From positions 1 to 32,590 of the forward strand of contig CAAGRV010000002.1 in the NCBI GenBank assembly GCA_900772745.1: 32,590 nt of DNA, read 5' to 3'. Position 1 is the first letter of the stretch. Every line of letters starts with the position of its first letter. The notes beneath the pieces were generated by a model. The model was not told the DNA's origin. It searched no databases and saw only the letters and a program-made list of their open reading frames with translations. This DNA is from Clostridia bacterium. Its GTDB lineage: Bacteria; Bacillota; Clostridia; Christensenellales; UBA3700. Shown one piece after another: positions 6,034 to 12,863 of this stretch. The position numbers and the translations under genes are program-made.

Positions 6034-6831
6034 ATGGCAGAGAGAAGAATGTTTGCTAAAACGATAATAGATAGTGATGCATTTTTAGAAATGCCATTGT
6101 CTACACAATCATTGTATTTTCACTTATCGATGAGAGCCGATGATGATGGCTTTGTAAACAACCCTAAGAAGATACAACGGATGATAGGTGCAAGTGATGA
6201 TGATTGCAGATTGTTGATACATAAGAGATTCGTGCTTGCGTTTGACAGCGGTATAATTGTTATAAAGCATTGGAAAATAAACAATTACTTAAGAAGTGAT
6301 AGATACAAAGAAACAGTATACACTGAAGAAAAGGCAATGTTAGAACTTGAAGACAATAATGCATACACTGAAAAACCGCTTATGGACACAAAAGGTATAC
6401 CAAATGGTATACCAAATGGATACCAACGGTATACCCAGTATAGTATAGGTAAGGTAAGTATAGATAAGTATAATAATACTATGTCGAGCAATGTCGACAA
6501 AATTGTGTCTTATCTCAATGAAAAGGCAGGTACTCATTACAAGAAAGTAGATAGTACGACAAGGCTTATCAAGGCAAGATTGCAAGATTATTCGGTTGAA
6601 GAGATGAAGAAAGTCATTGACAGCAAAGTCGGCGAGTGGAAAGGCACGGAAATGCAAAAGTACTTGCGCCCCGAAACATTGTTCAATGCGACTAAGTTCG
6701 AAAGCTATCTAAACGGACTTCAAGGGGCAAAGACAAGCAAGACAAGCGACTTCAACGCAAGCGACAGCAAAGTCAATGCTGATGAGTATTTGACCAATAT
6801 CGACAATTTTTTAGGAGGGAGTAATGGATAA
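6034..6831 (+). CDS. Replisome organizer / phage replication initiator
   Basis: This 265-residue protein has the typical two-part layout. Residues 1-105 are a winged-helix replisome-organizer domain (ERRMFAKTIIDSDAFLEMPLSTQSLYFHL...). After a linker, residues about 150-232 are the conserved phage C-terminal domain (IVSYLNEKAGTHYKK... and KVGEWKGTEMQKYLRPETLF). Such proteins bind the phage origin and recruit the host helicase. No helicase loader of the DnaC type is seen next to it, so the C-terminal domain may do this. AAGGAG lies 5 nt before the ATG. The linker DNA carries iteron-like repeats (6394-6437), suggesting the origin lies inside the gene, as in lambda O. Confidence 0.88.
   Translation: MAERRMFAKTIIDSDAFLEMPLSTQSLYFHLSMRADDDGFVNNPKKIQRMIGASDDDCRLLIHKRFVLAFDSGIIVIKHWKINNYLRSDRYKETVYTEEKAMLELEDNNAYTEKPLMDTKGIPNGIPNGYQRYTQYSIGKVSIDKYNNTMSSNVDKIVSYLNEKAGTHYKKVDSTTRLIKARLQDYSVEEMKKVIDSKVGEWKGTEMQKYLRPETLFNATKFESYLNGLQGAKTSKTSDFNASDSKVNADEYLTNIDNFLGGSNG
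6394..6480. repeat. Iteron-like repeats and AT-rich tract, candidate phage origin
   Basis: Two tandem 12-mers GGTATACCAAAT (6394-6405, 6406-6417) are followed by a variant GGATACCAAC (6418-6427) and by GGTATACCCA (6428-6437). Three of the four hold the palindrome GGTATACC. Directly after comes an AT-rich stretch with repeated AGTATAG/GTAAG units (6438-6480). The whole block encodes a low-complexity linker between two initiator domains, so the protein constrains it little. Iterons beside an AT-rich region in an initiator gene match the layout of lambda-type origins. Origin function is inference. Confidence 0.55.
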
Positions 6832-7051
6832 GTATGTTTTACTAAACGCGCTAAAAGAAATGCGAAACAAGGCGGAAGAAATGTACGATAAAATAAGCAA
6901 GGAAGATGACCGCTTGCAAGCAAAGAGAGAAAATGCGACAAGCAAAAGCACAAAAGATGCGATACTAATACAACAAGAAATATGGTATGAGTTGCAAAAT
7001 ATGCTATGGGATATTGTAATTTTTGTCGAAGAACGAATTATAGGCGAATAG
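6824..7051 (+). CDS. Small coiled-coil protein after the initiator
   Basis: This 75-residue protein is almost wholly helical and charged (LLNALKEMRNKAEEMYDKISKEDDRLQAKR), ending in a hydrophobic helix (MLWDIVIFVEERI). AGGAGGG lies at good distance before the ATG, and the gene overlaps the initiator by 8 nt. Function is unknown. Its coupling to the initiator gene could mean a helicase-loading or accessory role, but no motif supports that. Confidence 0.6.
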   Translation: MDKYVLLNALKEMRNKAEEMYDKISKEDDRLQAKRENATSKSTKDAILIQQEIWYELQNMLWDIVIFVEERIIGE

Positions 7052-7062
7052 GAGGTAGAAAT

Positions 7063-7248
7063 ATGAAAAAATTCTTAATAGAAATAGAGGAAGAAGATAT
7101 ACTTTGTCCATATAGAGTAGTGATTTATGATGATACGAAATATATATGTAATATGTTGGATGAGTACGGCGGTTATCCAACATTGCAAGTAGCAATTGAC
7201 ATTATTAGGCAACTAAAAAAATGGAGAAAGAAGAATGAAGAAATTTGA
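7063..7248 (+). CDS. Small unknown acidic protein
   Basis: This protein has 61 residues, MKKFLIEIEEEDILCPYRVVIYDD at its start. The ATG at 7063 follows a perfect GGAGG at 7051-7055, which is why it is preferred over the ATG at 7006. The fold would be two strands and a C-terminal helix ending in a basic KKWRKKNEE tail. It overlaps the next gene by 14 nt. No family is recognised. Confidence 0.55.
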   Translation: MKKFLIEIEEEDILCPYRVVIYDDTKYICNMLDEYGGYPTLQVAIDIIRQLKKWRKKNEEI

Positions 7249-7723
7249 TGAACTAACACAAAAAGAACTAAGAGAAATGTATGACAAAATGGTGAAACAA
7301 GAACAAGCCAAAGTTGCCCCAAAGCAAGTAAGGTGGAGAGCTGAACGGGGACAAATTTATTATTTTGTAGACTTAAATGGAGAAGTCTATGATAATGAAG
7401 AAAATTTTGACCAAATTGACAATTTTCTATATGAAAGTGGCAACTACTTCAAGACCGAAGAAGAAGCCGAAGAACACAAGAAAAAACTCCTCTACCAACA
7501 AGAATACAAAGATTGGTGCAAGTTTGACATTGATTGGAACGATGATAGCCAAGACAAGTGGTATGTTTATTGGTTCAGTCGTGTTGGTTGTATAAGCCCT
7601 GCTATTGATACAAGGCATAAAAGTCAAGGAGTTGTCTATGCCGAAAGCACAGAAAAAATACAAGAATTTATCGAAAAGATTAGTGAAGAAAACTTCAAGA
7701 AATACATTTTGGAGGTGAAATAA
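7235..7723 (+). CDS. Conserved phage protein of unknown function
   Basis: This 162-residue protein has an N-terminal helical, charged segment (ELTQKELREMYDKMVKQEQ). A strand-rich middle with YYFVDLNGEVYDNEENFDQIDNF and YESGNYFKTEEEAEEHK follows; this tyrosine-rich pattern recurs in many Firmicutes phage early proteins. The C-terminal half is YKDWCKFDIDWNDDSQDKWYVYWF. GGAG is placed ahead of the start. The stop overlaps the next start by 1 nt. No function is known to me; the pattern suggests a small beta-rich binding domain. Confidence 0.65.
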   Translation: MKKFDELTQKELREMYDKMVKQEQAKVAPKQVRWRAERGQIYYFVDLNGEVYDNEENFDQIDNFLYESGNYFKTEEEAEEHKKKLLYQQEYKDWCKFDIDWNDDSQDKWYVYWFSRVGCISPAIDTRHKSQGVVYAESTEKIQEFIEKISEENFKKYILEVK

Positions 7724-8211
7724 TGAAGACAATCATAATGTCAATCAAAGAAAAACACAACAGAAACATAGAAAAAAAGTTAAAAACTAATGAACTAAGG
7801 TTACGACCACCAAAGTGTGAGTTACCATTTAAGGTTTTGACATACGAAAGTGGTTTTGATGGTCGTCATAAGATTGTAAACGAATGGGTCTGCGATGATA
7901 TAGTGGAATATCGAATTTGTGTGGGAGTGCCCTCGATTTTGCCTCAAACAGCCTGTTTATCGGTAGATGAAATATTAGAATATAGCGGGAAACAACTAAA
8001 AAACATCTCTGCGATGCACATAAGTAACCTAGTCATTTATGACAAACCAAAAGATTTGAGCGAGTTTTATACAAAGTGTCATATCCCTGAAAACAAATGC
8101 AAGTGTTGTGATAATTGTTTTTTGAAAGAGAATGGTTATGGTAAAGATCATGCCATCAAGAAAATAACAAGGCCACCGCAAAGTTGGTGCTATGTAAAGG
8201 AGAGAGAATAA
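7723..8211 (+). CDS. ASCH-like domain protein
   Basis: This 162-residue protein opens with IIMSIKEKHNRNIEKKLKTNELRLRPPKCELPFKVLTYES, the start pattern of ASCH/EVE-like phage proteins (usually SIKP...IL.GEKTIEIRK). It continues with KIVNEWVCDDI, a HISNLVIYD strand and a closing TRPPQSWCYVKE. ASCH folds bind RNA or nucleotides and are found as small phage genes. It also has four Cys in CKCCDNCF at about residues 126-133, possibly a zinc site. GGAGGTG precedes the start and the end overlaps the lipoprotein start by 1 nt. The otherwise conserved GEKT is KLKT here, so binding may be altered. Confidence 0.7.
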   Translation: MKTIIMSIKEKHNRNIEKKLKTNELRLRPPKCELPFKVLTYESGFDGRHKIVNEWVCDDIVEYRICVGVPSILPQTACLSVDEILEYSGKQLKNISAMHISNLVIYDKPKDLSEFYTKCHIPENKCKCCDNCFLKENGYGKDHAIKKITRPPQSWCYVKERE

Positions 8212-8600
8212 TGAAAAAAAGTATCATATGTGTAGTAATTATTGCGATGTTGTTGTGTATAGCAAGTTGTACACCGCAACCAACAAAGGTATATGTTCAC
8301 GACACGACTGGTTGGAATGATGAGTGGGTGTTGGTAGATATAGCGGAAGCAAAGGGAAAGGAATATATCCCACTTAGTGACAGCTCCATCACTGAAATCA
8401 TCAAGCGAGAGTTCAAAAGAGAAATGGGCTACGAGGCGGTCAGAGCAACCTTGGTGTGGGACGAAATAGATAATGACGAAACATATCAAGTATGGATAGT
8501 CATAAGTGTTAAAGAAGAGAAAGTAAGAGGTTGGTATATGTGGGCAACAATGTTGTCGAACGGAACAATCAAGAACTTAGACGTTGGAGGGGAAATATGA
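8211..8600 (+). CDS. Phage-encoded lipoprotein
   Basis: This 129-residue protein starts MKKSIICVVIIAMLLCIASC. A basic start, a hydrophobic core and a lipobox IASC give a signal peptide cut before Cys20, which would be lipidated. The mature part is about 110 residues, with mixed strands and helices and several Trp. GGAGAG precedes the ATG at 8211. It lies in the early or replication operon between an ASCH-like gene and ssb. Phage lipoproteins such as Ltp of phage TP-J34 block DNA entry by related phages, so superinfection exclusion is a reasonable hypothesis; nothing more specific is visible. Confidence 0.75.
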   Translation: MKKSIICVVIIAMLLCIASCTPQPTKVYVHDTTGWNDEWVLVDIAEAKGKEYIPLSDSSITEIIKREFKREMGYEAVRATLVWDEIDNDETYQVWIVISVKEEKVRGWYMWATMLSNGTIKNLDVGGEI

Positions 8601-8968
8601 ACAAAATAATTATGAGTGGAAACTTGTGTAGCGACACAAAACTTGAAACAACAAAGAACGGAATAGAATACATAAGGTTTTGCCTTGCTGTTAAAAGAAG
8701 AGGTGCGGAAAACGAAACGGACTTCATTAATGTAATAGCGTGGAGAATTTTGGCGAGTAAATTGGCAAAATATATGACAAAGGGAAAAAAAGTTGCGGTA
8801 GTGGGACAACTAACAACACGAAAATACGAAAGTCAAGGACAACAAAAAATGGTATACGAAGTAGTGGCGGAAGAAATAGAGTTGTTAAGTTATGATGATA
8901 AAACAAAGAGCGAATCGCCAAAAACCATAGAAGACTTGCCAAAGGTTAATGAAGAGTTGCCATTTTAG
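8597..8968 (+). CDS. ssb: Single-stranded DNA-binding protein
   Basis: This 123-residue OB-fold protein starts MNKIIMSGNLCSDTKLETT. It keeps SSB landmarks: FCLAVKRR, TDFINVIAWRILASKLAKYMTKGKKVAVVGQL, and YEVVAEEIELL. The C-terminal tip NEELPF resembles the acidic DDDLPF tail through which SSB recruits partner enzymes. It covers single-stranded DNA during phage replication and recombination, and goes with the annealing protein and exonuclease upstream. The start at 8597 is chosen because of GGAGGGG just ahead and the ATGA overlap with the lipoprotein stop. It is shorter than bacterial SSB, as usual for phage versions. Confidence 0.95.
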   Translation: MNKIIMSGNLCSDTKLETTKNGIEYIRFCLAVKRRGAENETDFINVIAWRILASKLAKYMTKGKKVAVVGQLTTRKYESQGQQKMVYEVVAEEIELLSYDDKTKSESPKTIEDLPKVNEELPF

Positions 8969-9003
8969 GAAAGTGCAAAAATGCACATTGCAAGGAGGAA
9001 ATG

Positions 9004-9378
9004 ATGAAAACAATCGAAGAAGTAAGACAAGACTTGAATGAGATGAGGAATCGCAATGTATATCTTCAATCAGTAATAGAGCAGGAAAATAGACTAAAAA
9101 AAAGGTATGAATATGCGACCACCGACATTGAAAGGAAACTAATCAAAGAGGAAATTGAAAGGTTAAAAATAGGCAAGTGTATCAGTGAGTGTGATGAGAT
9201 TGACAAGATATATGCAGAAGCGTTGAACGCTTTGACCATAGAAGAGAGGAGTATCATATATATGCGGTACAAGCAGAACCTGTCTATCAAGACAATATCA
9301 TACAAGCTAAGGTGCAAGTATGACAACATGCGAAAGCAGATATGCAGAATAATAGAAAAGCTACAAAAGGCAGTCTAA
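9004..9378 (+). CDS. Sigma-70 region 4-like late regulator (ArpU/RinA type)
   Basis: The first 70 residues of this roughly 124-residue protein are a coiled coil (LNEMRNRNVYLQSVIEQENRLKKRYEYATTDIERKLIKEEIERL). The last 45 form a helix-turn-helix like sigma region 4 (NALTIEERSIIYMRYKQNLSIKTISYKLRCKYDNMRKQICRIIEKL). ArpU and RinA-type phage proteins of this build switch on the late packaging and structural genes. It is the last gene before a terminator and just ahead of the late operon, which is the usual place. AGGAGG at 8993-8998 favours the ATG at 9004 over that at 9001. Confidence 0.75.
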   Translation: MKTIEEVRQDLNEMRNRNVYLQSVIEQENRLKKRYEYATTDIERKLIKEEIERLKIGKCISECDEIDKIYAEALNALTIEERSIIYMRYKQNLSIKTISYKLRCKYDNMRKQICRIIEKLQKAV

Positions 9379-9383
9379 AAGGA

Positions 9384-9407
9384 AGAGGGCAAAAGCTCTC
9401 TTTTTTT
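9384..9407 (+). terminator. Rho-independent terminator of the early operon
   Basis: A 7-bp stem AGAGGGC/GCTCTCT (one G-U pair) with an AAAA loop (9384-9401) is followed by a run of seven T (9401-9407). It directly follows the late regulator gene and should end rightward early transcription, so the late genes need their own start or antitermination. Confidence 0.88.
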
Positions 9408-9417
9408 GTTTACAGAA

Positions 9418-9440
9418 AACCACGTGTTAGACACGTGGTT
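9418..9440. repeat. Left-end transposon hairpin
   Basis: AACCACGTGT at 9418-9427 pairs perfectly with ACACGTGGTT at 9431-9440 around the 3-nt loop TAG. In this IS family the TnpA dimer recognises such a subterminal hairpin as single-stranded DNA to place the cut. Confidence 0.8.
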
Positions 9441-9473
9441 CTAAAAAGGCTTTGCCGATGAGTGCTAAAAAAA

Positions 9474-9535
9474 GTACCTCTGTGTTAAAATAAGATTAGA
9501 TCTGCCATCTAAAAATAAATAAAACACGGAGGTAC
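9474..9535 (+). promoter_or_regulatory. 5' stem-loop that hides the tnpA ribosome binding site
   Basis: GTACCTCTGTGTT (9474-9486) pairs with AACACGGAGGTAC (9523-9535), 13 bp with a single G-U pair. A second hairpin lies inside (TTAGAT 9496-9501 with ATCTAA 9507-9512). The 3' arm contains the GGAGG (9528-9532) of tnpA, so the ribosome binding site would be blocked in the folded mRNA. IS200 of Salmonella is known to use such a structure to keep transposase expression very low. Confidence 0.7.
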
Positions 9536-9543
9536 AGTGTCAA

Positions 9544-10002
9544 GTGAATGACATACATAGTTTAGCACATTCGAAGTGGAATTGCAAATATCATATAGTA
9601 TTTGCACCAAAGTATCGTAGAAAAGTATTCTATGGACAAAAGAGATTAGAGATAGGAGCAATTCTACGAGAATTGTGCAATTGGAAAGGCGTAAACATAA
9701 TAGAAGCAGAAGTGTGTATAGACCACATACACATGTTGGTAGAAATCCCACGTAAAATGAGCGTAGCGAGTTTTATGGGATTTCTGAAAGGAAAAAGCAG
9801 TTTGCTCATATATGAAAAATGGGCAAATATGAAGTACAAATATAGAAATAGGGAATTTTGGTGTAAGGGATATTATGTAGATACAGTGGGTAAAAACACA
9901 GAACGAATAAAAGAATACATAAGAACACAACTAGACGAAGATAAAACAATGGAACAACTATGCATAGCAGAAGTGTTTGATCCATTTGTACCAAGAAAGT
10001 AA
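9544..10002 (+). CDS. tnpA: IS200-type Y1 transposase TnpA
   Basis: This 152-residue HUH-type transposase reads with a GTG start at 9544 behind GGAGG (9528-9532). The HUH motif is HIH at residues 61-63 (EVCIDHIHMLVEIP). The nucleophile tyrosine lies in GYYVDTVGKN (Y110/Y111), followed by the helix IKEYIRTQLDED. The N-terminus SLAHSKWNCKYHIVFAPKYRRKVFYG is a hallmark of IS200 TnpA. The enzyme cuts and joins single-stranded DNA at the element's end hairpins. All catalytic residues and full length are present, so the element may still move. Translation is probably repressed by the hairpin at 9474-9535. Confidence 0.95.
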   Translation: MNDIHSLAHSKWNCKYHIVFAPKYRRKVFYGQKRLEIGAILRELCNWKGVNIIEAEVCIDHIHMLVEIPRKMSVASFMGFLKGKSSLLIYEKWANMKYKYRNREFWCKGYYVDTVGKNTERIKEYIRTQLDEDKTMEQLCIAEVFDPFVPRK

Positions 10003-10030
10003 TACTAGAACGCAGGTGGCAGATCAACAT

Positions 10031-10044
10031 ACGCCTTTAGGCGT
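10031..10044. repeat. Small hairpin in the right part of the IS
   Basis: ACGCC (10031-10035) pairs with GGCGT (10040-10044) around TTTA. It lies between the tnpA stop and the right-end hairpin. ATACTAG just after the tnpA stop (10003-10009) is complementary to CTAGTAT (10047-10053), so a larger cruciform-like fold is possible. It has no T run. Confidence 0.5.
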
Positions 10045-10082
10045 GGCTAGTATCATAGGGTTATACCCGATATAGATAAAAA

Positions 10083-10101
10083 CCACCCGTTGTACGGGTG
10101 G
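10083..10101. repeat. Right-end transposon hairpin
   Basis: CCACCCGT (10083-10090) pairs with ACGGGTGG (10094-10101) around the loop TGT. It matches the left-end hairpin in size, loop length and CCAC/GTGG ends, and is the expected TnpA recognition structure at the right end. The preceding ATAAA could act as a guide for the TTTAT following it. Confidence 0.75.
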
Positions 10102-10120
10102 ATGTTTATTATGCAGTGTA

Positions 10121-10214
10121 TTGTCACATTTTTTGTGATTTTGTCACAATTTTAGAGAAAATGTCACATTTTTCGTTATTTTGTCACATTTTTGGCAAAA
10201 TTGTCACATTTTAT
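10121..10214. repeat. Five direct repeats with exact 20-bp period
   Basis: The core TGTCACA[T/A]TTT starts at 10122, 10142, 10162, 10182 and 10202, so the spacing is exactly 20 bp every time (about two helical turns). Only the first 11-13 bases of each unit are conserved and the remaining 7-9 vary. The array fills most of the gap between the IS and the first late gene. Regular helical phasing suggests a protein array on one face of the DNA: an operator for the late regulator, or the TerS binding (pac/cos) site. Translation of this stretch gives repeated CHIF-like nonsense and is not taken as coding. Confidence 0.85.
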
Positions 10215-10241
10215 CATAAATTTAGGGGGCATAATAAGAGT

Positions 10242-10583
10242 ATGAAAGAAGAAATAATAGACTATTGCGGTGAAGAGGCAATAAGAGAATATGACAAGCT
10301 GGCAATGGACTTGTTGAGGGCGAACCATATAAAAGTCGGCAAGAGCAAGAAAGCTTTGAGAAGAGCCAAAAAGACAATGAAGTTGAGGCAGTTGGAGCTT
10401 ATACCTTGCATAGGGCAGTATGAAAACCTCATACAATACAGCTTTTCGCTGAGGAGAGTAAAAAAGCAACAGTGTGGCAAAAGAAAGAGACCAACGATAG
10501 AGAGGGTGGAGATAGCAAGAAGTAAACCGCTAGTTATTGAAACACGAATAATAGAAAAGGTGGAAAATGGCAGCATCGAGTAA
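10242..10583 (+). CDS. Unknown basic protein, first late gene
   Basis: This 113-residue protein starts MKEEIIDYCGEEAIREYDKLAMDLL. The ATG at 10242 is used because upstream codons of the same frame run through the repeat array. The protein is basic (KSKKALRRAKKTMKLRQLE, KKQQCGKRKRPTIERVE) and helical in its first half. AGGGGG at 10224-10229 is a little far from the start. It overlaps TerS by 17 nt. The position directly ahead of TerS and the basic character fit a DNA-binding packaging or regulatory protein, but no family is recognised. Confidence 0.65.
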   Translation: MKEEIIDYCGEEAIREYDKLAMDLLRANHIKVGKSKKALRRAKKTMKLRQLELIPCIGQYENLIQYSFSLRRVKKQQCGKRKRPTIERVEIARSKPLVIETRIIEKVENGSIE

Positions 10584-11070
10584 GTACAGTTACAAAATCA
10601 AAGAGGAAGCATTGTCAATGATGATGACGAGGGAGAATGTAAGTGAAGTAAGTAGAGCTTTGGGAATACCTCCAAGCACATTGTATATGTGGCGAGAAGA
10701 ACATAATAAGGCTAACCCTGATGACACAGTTGCGAACCGCCGTAAGAAAAGACAAGAAGAGTTTGTCGACAAGGCTTGGGGCATTATAGCAGATGCGCAA
10801 GAGATAATAGCACAAAGGCTCAAAGCGACACGAAAAGATGAAGAGAATATCAACATATTGCTAGAGCAATTGGCAAGCGATGAAGAAATAACAGCTGATG
10901 AGCGCAAGGCAATTGTGGAGAAGCTAAAGGCAATGAGAGTTGATGATATAGGCAAGTTGACAACCACTATGGGCATTATGTACGACAAGCAAGCACTTGC
11001 CAACAACGAGCCAACACAGAACATTAAAGCGAACATAAATGTAGTCAAGTTCGAGGACATCGAAGAGTGA
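10567..11070 (+). CDS. terS: Terminase small subunit
   Basis: This 167-residue protein opens with a helix-turn-helix (residues 8-45: YKIKEEALSMMMTRENVSEVSRALGIPPSTLYMWREEH) that would bind the packaging start site. A long helical segment (60-140) typical of the TerS oligomerisation core follows, and then a short C-terminal tail (INVVKFEDIEE) that usually contacts the large subunit. It overlaps TerL by 4 nt (ATGA at 11067). The candidate DNA site, the 20-bp repeat array, lies 350 bp upstream. The identification rests on domain layout and position before TerL. Confidence 0.8.
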   Translation: MAASSKYSYKIKEEALSMMMTRENVSEVSRALGIPPSTLYMWREEHNKANPDDTVANRRKKRQEEFVDKAWGIIADAQEIIAQRLKATRKDEENINILLEQLASDEEITADERKAIVEKLKAMRVDDIGKLTTTMGIMYDKQALANNEPTQNIKANINVVKFEDIEE

Positions 11071-12863
11071 TTGAGCAGTACATAGAGAAGAGAAAGAGGA
11101 GCTGGGCAAAAAGGCACAGTATAGAGTATGACAGCCAACTTGTAGAACAGCTAGTGCAGTTGGCATTGAGTCAGGGCGACACAAGGCAAGAGATTTTAGA
11201 CAAGCCGTATTTGTTGATAGAGCTAGCATTCGTGATTGTGGACAAGAACAAGGACAGCGTGCCGTTTTTCTTCAATGAGGTGCAAGCCGACTTCATAAGC
11301 AAGCTAGAAGAGTACGGCGGAGGCAAGCCTTACTACATACTCAAGGGAAGACAACAAGGCTTTACTTCATTGATAACAGCAATACAGCTTGCATACTCAA
11401 TAGCCAAAAGAAACTTTAGTGGATTCACAATCGCCGATTGTACAGAGAATAGCTTGTCAATCTTCAACGATAAAGCAAAGGTAGTTTACAATAGGTTGCC
11501 TGACTTACTCAAGCCTCAAGAAAAATACAACAGCAGAAAGGAAATGTTCTTCGATAAGCTCAATTCTTCGTGGAGAGTTGCAACAGCTACAGATGATATA
11601 GGTAGAAGTAAGACACTTGAGTTCTTGCATATGAGCGAGATTGCATTTTATAAGTGTCAATTAAGCAACTTACAAAAAGGTATAGGCGAGGCGCTGACAA
11701 AGAACAGCATAGTGATATATGAGACAACAGCCAACGGCTACAACGAGGCAAAGGACTTGTGGGACAGCGGAAGTTGTCACAATGTATTTTACGAATGGTG
11801 GCGAACAAGCGAATATTCGACAGACAATACCGAATGCATAGAGGAAGTCAAAGATATATGGTTGGCTAATAGGCTAGAGTGGTTGCGAAAACAAGGGTTA
11901 AGCGACAACCAACTAGCGTGGTATGTGAACAAATACAATAGCTATCTCGATAAATCAACAATAAAGCAAGAATATCCTTGCACGCCAGAAGAAGCATTTA
12001 TAAGCAGTGGCGAGTGTGTTTTTGACAGTGAGGAAATCAAAGCTCGAATAGACAGCATAAGAGACAAAAAGCCAAGTCGTAGGGGCAAGTTTAGCTACAC
12101 TAAAAGCTACTTGCAAAACGGCAGATATGAGCTTGCAAGTGTATGTTGGGTAGATGATGATAACGGAATTATCACAATCCACGAAGAGCCGTACACGGAG
12201 CAAGACCTTAACCAATACGGCGAACCGACAGGATATACACGAAAGTGTCCGTACACAATAGGCGGTGACACGAGCGGAGATGGAAGCGACTACTTCACAG
12301 CAAAGGTTGTTAGCAACAGAACACTGAGGACTTGCGCCACACTAAGATGCCAAAAAATGGATGAAGACTTATATGCGGAACAAGTAGCGTGCTTGGGAAA
12401 GTTATATCACAATGCGCTGATTGGAATTGAGGTAAACTTCTCGATTGTACCGAATAACACATTGCTTGCTCTCAATTATCCTAACCTGTACCGAAGACAA
12501 AGGGTAGATACACTAACTAATGTTGTGGAAGAGAAGGTGGGGTTCAACACGAACAGCAAGACAAGACCTGTCATCATAGCGGACTTGGTAAGGTTGATGA
12601 GAGAGGATAGTAGTATAGAGGTAGACACTGACACTCTCAAAGAGATGCTTACATTCGTTAGAAACAGCAAGGGGAGAGCGGAGGCAAGTCAAGGAAGCCA
12701 CGATGACTTAGTAATGGCGCTTGCCATAGCTCATTATTGCAGGGCAGAACAAGGAAATGCAAGTTGGATAACTGATGGCGAAGTTATCAAGTTTGAAGAT
12801 TTATTTGGAGAGAGAAATAACAGGAAAAGCGGTGGAGGGTTAAAATGGTATTCCGCAAGATAA
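11067..12863 (+). CDS. terL: Terminase large subunit
   Basis: This 598-residue packaging motor shows both domains. The ATPase has a Walker A-like KGRQQGFT (93-100) and a Walker B-like LEFLHMSE (184-191) ending in the catalytic Glu, with the coupling motif near YETTANG (219-224). The RNase H-fold nuclease has Asp401 in GGDTSGDGSD, Glu455 in GIEVN and Asp546/547 in SHDDLVMALAIAH. The protein cuts concatemeric phage DNA and pumps it into the prohead through the portal encoded just downstream. The Walker A has Arg-Gln-Gln in place of the usual GKS/T, as is common in this terminase group. Confidence 0.95.
   Translation: MIEQYIEKRKRSWAKRHSIEYDSQLVEQLVQLALSQGDTRQEILDKPYLLIELAFVIVDKNKDSVPFFFNEVQADFISKLEEYGGGKPYYILKGRQQGFTSLITAIQLAYSIAKRNFSGFTIADCTENSLSIFNDKAKVVYNRLPDLLKPQEKYNSRKEMFFDKLNSSWRVATATDDIGRSKTLEFLHMSEIAFYKCQLSNLQKGIGEALTKNSIVIYETTANGYNEAKDLWDSGSCHNVFYEWWRTSEYSTDNTECIEEVKDIWLANRLEWLRKQGLSDNQLAWYVNKYNSYLDKSTIKQEYPCTPEEAFISSGECVFDSEEIKARIDSIRDKKPSRRGKFSYTKSYLQNGRYELASVCWVDDDNGIITIHEEPYTEQDLNQYGEPTGYTRKCPYTIGGDTSGDGSDYFTAKVVSNRTLRTCATLRCQKMDEDLYAEQVACLGKLYHNALIGIEVNFSIVPNNTLLALNYPNLYRRQRVDTLTNVVEEKVGFNTNSKTRPVIIADLVRLMREDSSIEVDTDTLKEMLTFVRNSKGRAEASQGSHDDLVMALAIAHYCRAEQGNASWITDGEVIKFEDLFGERNNRKSGGGLKWYSAR

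Larger units (their letters stand above)
9414..10109 (+). mobile_element. IS200/IS605-family insertion element (tnpA only)
   Basis: The element is about 700 bp, the size of IS200-type elements, with one transposase gene and no tnpB. The left end has a perfect 10-bp hairpin (9418-9427 with 9431-9440); the right end has an 8-bp hairpin CCACCCGT/ACGGGTGG (10083-10101). Both hairpins share CCAC...GTGG ends. There are no terminal inverted repeats and no target duplication, as expected for single-strand, hairpin-guided transposition. Limits are estimates: TTTAC (9409-9413) may be the target on the left and TTTAT (10105-10109) the right cleavage site. It landed between the early terminator and the late repeat array. 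Confidence 0.85.

Noticed and set aside
8973..8986. Hairpin GTGCA-AAAA-TGCAC before the late regulator as terminator
   Set aside because: The stem is only 5 bp and is not followed by a T run; it may be a minor RNA fold.
9544..10002. Accompanying tnpB or IscB-type RNA-guided nuclease
   Set aside because: The element has about 700 bp and only the tnpA frame; no tnpB remnant is seen on either strand.
10121..10214. CRISPR array
   Set aside because: The repeat core is only 11-13 bp with 7-9 bp between, far shorter than CRISPR repeats and spacers, and no cas genes are present.
10098..10241. Coding extension of the first late gene through the repeat array (repeated CHIF-like residues)
   Set aside because: The residues follow from the 20-bp DNA repeat, the frame runs into the IS end, and the ATG at 10242 gives a normal protein start.
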